Shown one piece after another: positions 1 to 4,898 of a stretch of DNA of 10,811 nucleotides. This DNA is from Oscillospiraceae bacterium (GTDB taxonomy: Bacteria > Bacillota > Clostridia > Oscillospirales > Ruminococcaceae): positions 1-10,811 of the forward strand of contig CAAGDT010000186.1 of assembly GCA_900768675.1 (NCBI GenBank), given 5' to 3'. Both the position numbers and the translations under genes were made by a program. The first letter of the stretch is position 1, and every line of letters begins with the position of its first letter. Under the pieces are notes generated by a model. It searched no databases, was not told where the DNA came from, and saw nothing but the letters and a program-made list of their open reading frames with translations.

Positions 1-499
1 CAGTATCAAGTCCTGCTGTCTTTACGATAACATTAGCGCTGTCTGCGGAAAGATAGCATAGCGCCTCCGAGAAGCCCTGAGCTTTCAGCAGGTTCTCAAC
101 CTTAGTTTCGGTTTCTATGTAACCGCTTACCTCTAAAACGTCCTCCGCAATAACAGCAAGCTCCTCCTCGGTGCTGTCACCGCCGTAATAGAAGCTTTGA
201 AGTACTTCAATCGACTCGTCCCTGCTCTGCTTCTTGTCAAGCCTTGCTTTTGCGAAATATTCGTCGGAGTCGGTAGAAGCAACGGTTATTTCCTTACCGT
301 CGGAAACCTCTCCCGATACAAAGCGCACATCGCCGTAATTTCCTGCCTCTGCGGTGCTTTCAGCGGTTTTGTCCGAGGTCTTAACCGCATTTGCTGAGGA
401 ATAAAGGTAGTTGACGTAAATCGCCGCGCCAAGCAGTACCGTAAGTCCTGCAAGAATTATCTGTTTTTTACCGATTATAAGGTTTAATCTTTTTCTCAT
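1..499 (-). CDS. spoIIIAH: Stage III sporulation protein AH (partial, C-terminus off the left edge)
   Basis: SpoIIIAH is the mother-cell membrane protein whose extracellular YscJ/FliF-like domain binds forespore SpoIIQ and forms part of the channel joining the two cells. The frame opens with ATG at 499, preceded by AAAGGAA about 8 bases upstream, and stays open to base 1, giving 166 residues without a stop. Residues 1-12 are basic, one membrane segment covers about 13-34, and a low-complexity Ser/Thr/Ala/Glu linker follows. The family-typical stretch EYFAKARLDKKQSRDESIEVL lies at about 80-100 and leads into the ring-building fold. Family members are around 200 residues, so roughly 30 may be missing. 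It is the last gene of the spoIIIA run, 22 bases after spoIIIAG, as expected. Identification rests on the motif, the topology and the operon position. Confidence 0.9.
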   Translation of the reverse strand, partial: MRKRLNLIIGKKQIILAGLTVLLGAAIYVNYLYSSANAVKTSDKTAESTAEAGNYGDVRFVSGEVSDGKEITVASTDSDEYFAKARLDKKQSRDESIEVLQSFYYGGDSTEEELAVIAEDVLEVSGYIETETKVENLLKAQGFSEALCYLSADSANVIVKTAGLDT

Positions 500-521
500 A
501 GCTAAGTTCCTTTCATTATGG

Positions 522-965
522 TTATTTTATAACGCTTATGCGGGTTGTACTTATTCCGAAAACACCCGAAACGGCGTTTATTACTTTTTCCTTAACGGCT
601 ATGTTGTCGCCGCCTTCGCAGAACACAATCACACCTCTGACCTGGGGCGCCTTTACGGATATAAGCATATCCTTGCTTTTCCCGTACTCCGTCTGCTCCG
701 CCCCGTCAAGAGTTATCATCACCTCTGTTTTTCCTATTCCCTTTATTTCGGACAGAATATCTGAAAGCCGCTTTTCAAGCCTTGCTTCGTATTCGGCAAG
801 CTCCGCCCTGCTGTAACCCGATTCTTCCGTTTTGGTACTGCCGCCGAAAAAGCCTCCAAAGGCAATCAGCAGCATCAGCACAGCGCCTGCCGCAAGAATA
901 ATTTTAACGGACTTATCGCTTTTAATTATCTCGCCAACGTCCTTTAACCTGAAAATGCCTTTCAT
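522..965 (-). CDS. spoIIIAG: Stage III sporulation protein AG (short form)
   Basis: SpoIIIAG forms a ring in the intermembrane space as part of the SpoIIIA-SpoIIQ channel. This copy has 147 residues, with a short cytoplasmic N-terminus, one membrane helix at about 20-42 and then the ring-building domain. Conserved pieces are a helix at about 57-76, GKTEVMITL at 78-86, PQVRGVIVFCEGGD at 107-120 and a closing helix and strand at 121-146. B. subtilis SpoIIIAG is about 229 residues as I recall. Most of the difference lies between VMITL and the VRGV strand, where only about 20 residues remain; the known protein has a long insertion there (the beta-triangle region). The ATG directly follows the spoIIIAF TAA, and a GGAGG lies about 11 bases upstream inside spoIIIAF, so the two are probably translationally coupled. 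The reading frame shows no sign of frameshift. Confidence 0.9.
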   Translation of the reverse strand: MKGIFRLKDVGEIIKSDKSVKIILAAGAVLMLLIAFGGFFGGSTKTEESGYSRAELAEYEARLEKRLSDILSEIKGIGKTEVMITLDGAEQTEYGKSKDMLISVKAPQVRGVIVFCEGGDNIAVKEKVINAVSGVFGISTTRISVIK

Positions 966-1439
966 TTACCTCATATCCTCCGCTGTAACCTCCGTATTTC
1001 TGTCTGTACAGCTTTTTACAAGCTGCACCGCCCTTTGCTTCTCCTCCTCTCCTGCATTTCTGAAAACAAGCCTTATTTCACTAATACATATGCTGCCGCT
1101 TTCCGAAATATTAACGCCGATATATATTTTTTCCGGGAATATATTTTCCTTAGAAAGCTTTTCTTTTAGTGCAGTCCGCAAAGCGTCCGCAGTTTCATCT
1201 GCTGTAAGCTCCCTTATCTGAACCGAGTAGTCGTTATAGCCGCTGTCCGCCCCGGAAAAAATGCTTTCCGGGTCAAAGCCGAAGCCGGTGGTTACTGCGC
1301 TTATAGCCGAGGAAACGAAAAAGCAGGCGATAAGAAGCTTTATCTGGCTGCTGAACTTTTCCGAGGGCATAAGCACCTTAAAAACAGCGGTAATTATTGC
1401 TGCCGCACTTATTCCGAACAGTATTTCTTTCACTTTCAA
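966..1439 (-). CDS. spoIIIAF: Stage III sporulation protein AF
   Basis: SpoIIIAF is a membrane component of the SpoIIIA complex with a soluble ring-building-like domain. The 157-residue product has two N-terminal membrane helices (about 5-23 and 31-50) separated by the family-typical LMPSEKF turn, then a soluble domain (about 75-157) with an alpha/beta pattern. This gene is less conserved than its neighbours, and the name depends partly on its position between spoIIIAE and spoIIIAG. The start is not ATG. TTG at 1439 is chosen here; it follows AAAGGGG by only a few bases. A GTG two codons downstream (1433) has more normal spacing and is a real alternative. The gene starts 9 bases after the spoIIIAE stop and ends immediately before the spoIIIAG ATG. 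Confidence 0.87.
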   Translation of the reverse strand: MKVKEILFGISAAAIITAVFKVLMPSEKFSSQIKLLIACFFVSSAISAVTTGFGFDPESIFSGADSGYNDYSVQIRELTADETADALRTALKEKLSKENIFPEKIYIGVNISESGSICISEIRLVFRNAGEEEKQRAVQLVKSCTDRNTEVTAEDMR

Positions 1440-1448
1440 TCGCCCCTT

Positions 1449-2558
1449 TCAGCTCCTGCAAACAGAAAGCATAACCGCCGTTGAAATAGTAATAAACAGA
1501 AAAAAGCAGGCAAGCATCGCTATTATAATCGACATTACGTTTTCCCCCGCCTTTATCATTCTTGTCACCTGGGAATTGCCGAAAATATCGCTTACTACAT
1601 CTGCGAGGAAAAGAAAAAAGCGATAGCAGGCAGCATTGATTATAACAGGCAGCAGAATACAGCCTCCTGCCGCAATCCCGAAGCCGCCTATGCCCGATTT
1701 CAGCATTGAAATGCTGCTTTTTACTGTTGCAAGAGCGTCGGAAACAGCGCCGCCCACAAAGGGAACGCTTGAAGCAACCGCAAACCTTGCCGCCCGCAGA
1801 GCAACGCTGTCGGCGGAAGCGGAAATTGTACTTTGAACGGATAAAATGCCCATAAAAACAGTCATTATAAGCCCAAGTCCCCATATTACCGCCTTTTTTA
1901 TGCCATCGCCCAGACGGTCGGTTTTAAGGTCGGGGTTAAGCCCTCCCGCCGCCGATATTCCTAAAAGACTGCTTGTACAGGGCAGCAGAAAAGCGGTTGT
2001 AAGCTGCGCCAGAATTTGTATAGCAACAACTGTTACAGAGCTGAAAACCGCCGCAGTTGATGCGTGTCCGCCTATTGCGATTACCCCCGCAAGAACGGGT
2101 ATGTATGTAAGCATAAAACCGGAAGCACCGCTCAGCGCTCCGCCGATTGAAGAAAGGGCGCTGCTGAGGTGAAGAGAAACTGTTATTGCAGCAGCAAGAG
2201 CTGAAACAAGAGAAAAAACCTGCACCGGCGCTCCCTTTCCCGAAGCGTCACGAAGCCCCTCTGCAAGCGAGGTCAGCAGAATTACCGCAAGCAGCGAGGT
2301 GAACATTCTCAGCGGCTTGCCTATGTTTTCCCCTATCAGAGAGATTATCCCGCTTAAAACCTCCTGCACCGAAATATTCATAATTCCGTTATTTTCAGGT
2401 GTAATTTCGTTCTCCTCAAGATATTCCCGTGCATTTTCGGGCAAAGCTCCGTATAGCTCATCTGTTCCGAAATCGGTACAGCTTACCTTTGCAGAAAATA
2501 CAAAAGCAAAGGCTACCGCTGCACAAACAAATGCAATAAATCTTAAACAGTTTTTCAC
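1449..2558 (-). CDS. spoIIIAE: Stage III sporulation protein AE, polytopic membrane protein
   Basis: SpoIIIAE is the large polytopic membrane protein of the SpoIIIA complex, often compared with an export-gate component. The product has 369 residues, near the family norm (about 399 in B. subtilis). An N-terminal signal-like hydrophobic segment (about 5-27) precedes a polar region (28-80). Several membrane helices follow, roughly at 84-103, 113-133, 146-165, 170-195, 222-242, 290-320 and 340-365. The family hallmark VPFVGGAVSDALATV lies at about 265-279. Translation starts with GTG at 2558, which overlaps the spoIIIAD stop as GTGA, so the genes are coupled. An AAAGGA lies about 9 bases upstream inside spoIIIAD. 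Confidence 0.95.
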   Translation of the reverse strand: MKNCLRFIAFVCAAVAFAFVFSAKVSCTDFGTDELYGALPENAREYLEENEITPENNGIMNISVQEVLSGIISLIGENIGKPLRMFTSLLAVILLTSLAEGLRDASGKGAPVQVFSLVSALAAAITVSLHLSSALSSIGGALSGASGFMLTYIPVLAGVIAIGGHASTAAVFSSVTVVAIQILAQLTTAFLLPCTSSLLGISAAGGLNPDLKTDRLGDGIKKAVIWGLGLIMTVFMGILSVQSTISASADSVALRAARFAVASSVPFVGGAVSDALATVKSSISMLKSGIGGFGIAAGGCILLPVIINAACYRFFLFLADVVSDIFGNSQVTRMIKAGENVMSIIIAMLACFFLFITISTAVMLSVCRS

Positions 2559-2941
2559 ATTATCAAATCCTTTACAATTCCGAGAATGCTCTCAAAAAGC
2601 GGTACTGCAATAAGAAGAACCGCAATTTTTCCTGCAAACTCTATTTTTCCTGCAACTGCACTTTCCCCGCTGTCACGGCAGCAATCCGAAGCAAGCTGGG
2701 TTATATAGCACACCGCCAGCGCTTTCAGAAGCACCGCTATGTAACCGCTGTCCGCTCCCGAAGCCTCGGTAAGCTCGTTGATAAGCCCAAGCAGCGGAGA
2801 AAGCGCTGTAATTACCGCCCCGAGAATCAGCAGAGAGGCTGCAAGGGAGATAAACAGGCTGTATTCCCCGTTGTATCTTCGTATAACCGCAGAAAGGGCG
2901 GCGGCAGTTATGCCAAGCCCAGTAATAGCAATAATATTCAT
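2555..2941 (-). CDS. spoIIIAD: Stage III sporulation protein AD
   Basis: SpoIIIAD is a small polytopic membrane protein of the SpoIIIA complex. The 128-residue product has hydrophobic helices at about 3-20, 28-56 and 104-124. The conserved amphipathic signature LLKALAVCYITQLASDCCRD at about 71-90 is followed by SGESAVAGKIEFAGK, both characteristic of the family. The length agrees with known members (about 130). Its ATG shares one base with the spoIIIAC stop (TGATG), and its own stop overlaps the GTG of spoIIIAE. This indicates tightly coupled translation and probably a balanced supply of complex members. Identification is secure from sequence and position. Confidence 0.95.
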   Translation of the reverse strand: MNIIAITGLGITAAALSAVIRRYNGEYSLFISLAASLLILGAVITALSPLLGLINELTEASGADSGYIAVLLKALAVCYITQLASDCCRDSGESAVAGKIEFAGKIAVLLIAVPLFESILGIVKDLIM

Positions 2942-3135
2942 CAGAGATTAAAAACTTCCCTTACCGTCTGAAACAGCTTTCCTATCTCGCCCACCAGCAG
3001 CATAAGTACCACCACAAGCCCCGCTATCGTAGTCATCATAGCCTGCTCGTCCCTGCCGGAGCGCTGGAGAAGCTGATTTAAGACAGCAACAACAATTCCT
3101 ACTCCAGCAATTCTGAAAATAAGCTCAACGTCCAT
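2941..3135 (-). CDS. spoIIIAC: Stage III sporulation protein AC
   Basis: SpoIIIAC is a very small membrane protein of the SpoIIIA complex, related to SpoIIIAD. The product has 64 residues with two helices (about 5-22 and 33-54). The polar loop QRSGRDEQAMMTTIAG between them matches the family pattern. An ORF in this frame extends upstream to 3189, but those 18 extra residues are polar and unlike the family. The ATG at 3135 gives the usual length and begins MDVELIFRIAG as expected, with GAAAGGA about 10-11 bases upstream, so the shorter start is chosen. It follows spoIIIAB by 28 bases and overlaps spoIIIAD by one base. Confidence 0.95.
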   Translation of the reverse strand: MDVELIFRIAGVGIVVAVLNQLLQRSGRDEQAMMTTIAGLVVVLMLLVGEIGKLFQTVREVFNL

Positions 3136-3163
3136 AAAATAACCGTCCTTTCGGGAAATATGC

Positions 3164-3667
3164 CTATAAAAGCATGATACCTGCGGCAATTCCGCAAAGA
3201 ACCCAGACGCAAAGCGTCATTCTGCCCTTTCTGCTGCTTTCCTCCCGGGCTTCCTTTAAGTTTTTTTCTGCAAGTCCTGCGCTGAGGGTAAGCATAGACA
3301 GCTGCCCCTCAATGTCAGTTGTTCCAAGCTGTTCGCCCGTGGACAGCAGGATTTCCCTGTCGCTTTCGGTTATGAAGCGGGCTTGTCTTGCAGAAATCTG
3401 CCACGCCTCGGTTATGACGATTCCGCTTTTTAGTGCAGTATCAAGCCTGTTCATAAAATCAAAGCCGCTGTATGCTTCTCTTCCGCAAAGCTCGGTCATT
3501 AGCTCTTTACAACGGACTGCCCGATAGCGTATAAGAGTTGCCATTTCTTCAAAAACAGACCGCATACAATTTAGCTGAACGCATCGCAGCCTAAGCGCCG
3601 AGGATAACGCCGTTCCCACAGCCGTACAGATTATTATTACTGCCGCAGCAGCTAAAAGCCTCGCCAT
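3164..3667 (-). CDS. spoIIIAB: Stage III sporulation protein AB
   Basis: SpoIIIAB is a membrane protein of the SpoIIIA complex. Its fold, an N-terminal helix plus a cytoplasmic helical domain plus a C-terminal helix, resembles type II secretion/pilus GspF-like proteins. The 167-residue product has membrane segments at about 3-22 and 149-167. A helical soluble part lies between, including the typical LGTTDIEGQ turn at about 114-122. An upstream TTG at 3673 in the same frame would add two residues. The ATG at 3667 is preferred because GGAG lies 8 bases before it but only 2 before the TTG. The gene starts inside spoIIIAA, overlapping its last 77 bases in another frame, which is longer than the other joints of this operon. 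Confidence 0.92.
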   Translation of the reverse strand: MARLLAAAAVIIICTAVGTALSSALRLRCVQLNCMRSVFEEMATLIRYRAVRCKELMTELCGREAYSGFDFMNRLDTALKSGIVITEAWQISARQARFITESDREILLSTGEQLGTTDIEGQLSMLTLSAGLAEKNLKEAREESSRKGRMTLCVWVLCGIAAGIMLL

Positions 3668-4547
3668 TTTCAATTCTCCATAATCCCTTTATTCTGCCTG
3701 TGTTCCTTCCGCTGCCAAGAAGCGCAGCATAATTTACCGCTCCGTAGTCCGCAAGAAGCCGCAGCGCCCTGTTTCTTGAAGCCTGCGCCATACTGCCGCA
3801 ATGGGCGGTAATAATAAGCTTTACCCCGTTATTTGAGCAATCCGCAAGCTCCCCGTATTCTTCTCCCACCTCGTCGCAGAAGATATATTCGGGAGAGAGG
3901 GAGCGCAGAGCTTGCCGTATTCCCTCTGGCTTAGGAAAGCCGTTAAGGACATCGCAGTTTGCGCCCATATCGTTTTGTGGAACGCCGTTATATACGGCGG
4001 CAATTTCGCTTCGCTCGTCCACAACGGCGGTTTTTCTGAATGCAGATAATAGGCGGCAGTAATCCCGCAGCATAGTAGTCTTTGCGCTCAGCGGCGGTCC
4101 TAAAATAGCAAGTCCGCAGAAATCCTGCTCAAAGGCGGTAAGGCTTAAAAGCCGTTCCGCGATTCCCTTGTGCTCTGCGGCAATTCGCAGATTTATTGAA
4201 GAAATGTCCCGGATATTTTCTATTTTTCCGTTTCTTATGTATGCAGTTCCCGTGAATCCCGCCCGATGACCGCCTTTTAAGGTTATCCAGCCCTGAGATA
4301 ACTCCCGCTCGCAGCTGTACAGGGAGAAGTCGCAGAAATATCTGATACAGCTGAAAATATCGTCGGTTGTGGTGGTTTTGCCCTGACAGATATATCTTTC
4401 CGCAATAGTTTCAACTACGGGCGGCTTGCCTGCCCTTAGTCTTATTTCACAGGCATTCTCCGCAATTCTTGCGGGCACTTCAAATAGAAGCTGCGAAAAG
4501 GGCGGAAGCATTCCCGCCGCTTCCCTGTATCTGTTTGCTGACTGCAT
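3591..4547 (-). CDS. spoIIIAA: Stage III sporulation protein AA, secretion-type ATPase with altered Walker A
   Basis: SpoIIIAA is the cytoplasmic AAA-type ATPase thought to power the mother-cell SpoIIIA complex, resembling type II/IV secretion ATPases. The product has 318 residues (about 307 in B. subtilis). An N-terminal domain covers about 1-135, with GWITLKGGHRAGFTG at 86-100 typical of the family. The P-loop at 150-158 reads GPPLSAKTT, so the glycine normally before the lysine is Ala155. DERSEIAAVYNGVPQNDMG (177-195) is the family signature, the Walker B-like segment YIFCDEVG is at 221-228 and ITAHCGS at 246-252. The ATPase fold ends near residue 295; the last ~25 residues are Cys/Asn/Gly-rich and encoded by the overlap with spoIIIAB. 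ATG at 4547 has AAAGGA about 7 bases upstream. It is the first gene of the operon. Confidence 0.95.
   Translation of the reverse strand: MQSANRYREAAGMLPPFSQLLFEVPARIAENACEIRLRAGKPPVVETIAERYICQGKTTTTDDIFSCIRYFCDFSLYSCERELSQGWITLKGGHRAGFTGTAYIRNGKIENIRDISSINLRIAAEHKGIAERLLSLTAFEQDFCGLAILGPPLSAKTTMLRDYCRLLSAFRKTAVVDERSEIAAVYNGVPQNDMGANCDVLNGFPKPEGIRQALRSLSPEYIFCDEVGEEYGELADCSNNGVKLIITAHCGSMAQASRNRALRLLADYGAVNYAALLGSGRNTGRIKGLWRIENGEAFSCCGSNNNLYGCGNGVILGA
3665..3679 (-). promoter_or_regulatory. Ribosome binding site deciding the spoIIIAB start
   Basis: GGAG at 3676-3679 (minus strand) lies 8 bases before ATG at 3667 but only 2 before an in-frame TTG at 3673. This spacing favours the ATG and trims two residues from the longest spoIIIAB reading frame. 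The site lies inside the spoIIIAA coding sequence. Confidence 0.7.
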
Positions 4548-4590
4548 TTTAAGTCCTTTCTCATAACAATCTTTCCTTTGTCCTTGTTCA

Positions 4591-4620
4591 AATGTATGTG
4601 AAACGGGACAAGGTTAGAAC
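4591..4620 (-). promoter_or_regulatory. Candidate sigma-E promoter of the spoIIIA operon
   Basis: On the minus strand CATACATT (4591-4598) closely matches the sigma-E -10 consensus CATACAAT and sits 43 bases before the spoIIIAA ATG, a sensible leader length. The region around 4613-4620 reads GTTCTAA at a 14-15 base spacing and is only a weak match to a sigma-E -35. In B. subtilis the spoIIIA operon is transcribed by sigma-E, so the position supports the call. GGACAA-containing sequences on both sides (4576-4583 on the minus strand, 4606-4613 on the plus strand) form an imperfect dyad around the -10 and resemble SpoIIID half-sites. That part is tentative. Confidence 0.5.
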
Positions 4621-4633
4621 AATAATTTCCCCA

Positions 4634-4671
4634 AAAGAAAAACGGCTTCCGACAAAATGCCGAAAACCGCT
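4634..4671 (-). terminator. Intrinsic terminator of the mrp-copA unit
   Basis: Read on the minus strand, a 13-base stem (arms 4659-4671 and 4641-4653) closes a five-base AUUUU loop at 4654-4658. Every position pairs if G-U pairs are allowed. It is followed by a U-rich run (UUUUUCUUUU across about 4633-4642). On the plus strand the G-U positions become A-C mismatches, so the structure works only for minus-strand transcripts. It lies about 20 bases after the copA stop and just before the spoIIIA promoter, separating the two units. Confidence 0.85.
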
Positions 4672-4691
4672 GCAATCAGTTGTTATTGACT

Positions 4692-4898
4692 TTATTCGAT
4701 GCCTGTTACGGTGTATCCCGCCTCTTCAACCGCCTTTTTAAGCGCCGATTTATCAAGAGCCTCGCCCTTTACAACAGCAAGCTTTTTTTCAAGGCTTACT
4801 TCGACGGAAGTAACTCCCGATACCGCCGAAAGCGCCTTTTCAACGTGGCTCTGACAATGCCCGCACATCATTCCTTCGATATGAACCGTAATATTCAT
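4692..4898 (-). other. CopZ-like C-terminal module of CopA, possibly also made as a free 68-residue protein
   Basis: The last 68 codons of copA form a complete HMA copper-chaperone domain (MNITVHIEGMMCGHC start, VEEAGYTV end), the same size as stand-alone CopZ (about 69 residues). The domain begins with a methionine at ATG 4898. In front of it is a textbook ribosome binding site, so ribosomes could start here and make a separate chaperone. The open frame through the linker shows that the full fusion is also encoded. C-terminal HMA fusions on copper ATPases occur in other Clostridia; separate translation here is inferred. Confidence 0.6.

Noticed and set aside
1378..1884. 168-codon minus-strand ORF within spoIIIAE
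   Set aside because: It is an out-of-frame shadow, rich in Cys, Arg and Ser, under a well-conserved membrane protein gene.
3136..3189. Upstream extension of spoIIIAC by 18 residues
   Set aside because: The residues are polar and not family-like, and the region overlaps the end of spoIIIAB. The ATG at 3135 gives the standard 64 residues.
4442..4564. Small ORF of 40 codons starting at ATG 4564 with a good AAAGGA, overlapping the spoIIIAA start in another frame
   Set aside because: The product is Arg/Cys-rich and resembles nothing, while the overlapping spoIIIAA frame is clearly coding. The SD-like sequence may be a chance effect of the purine-rich leader, although start-site competition is conceivable.
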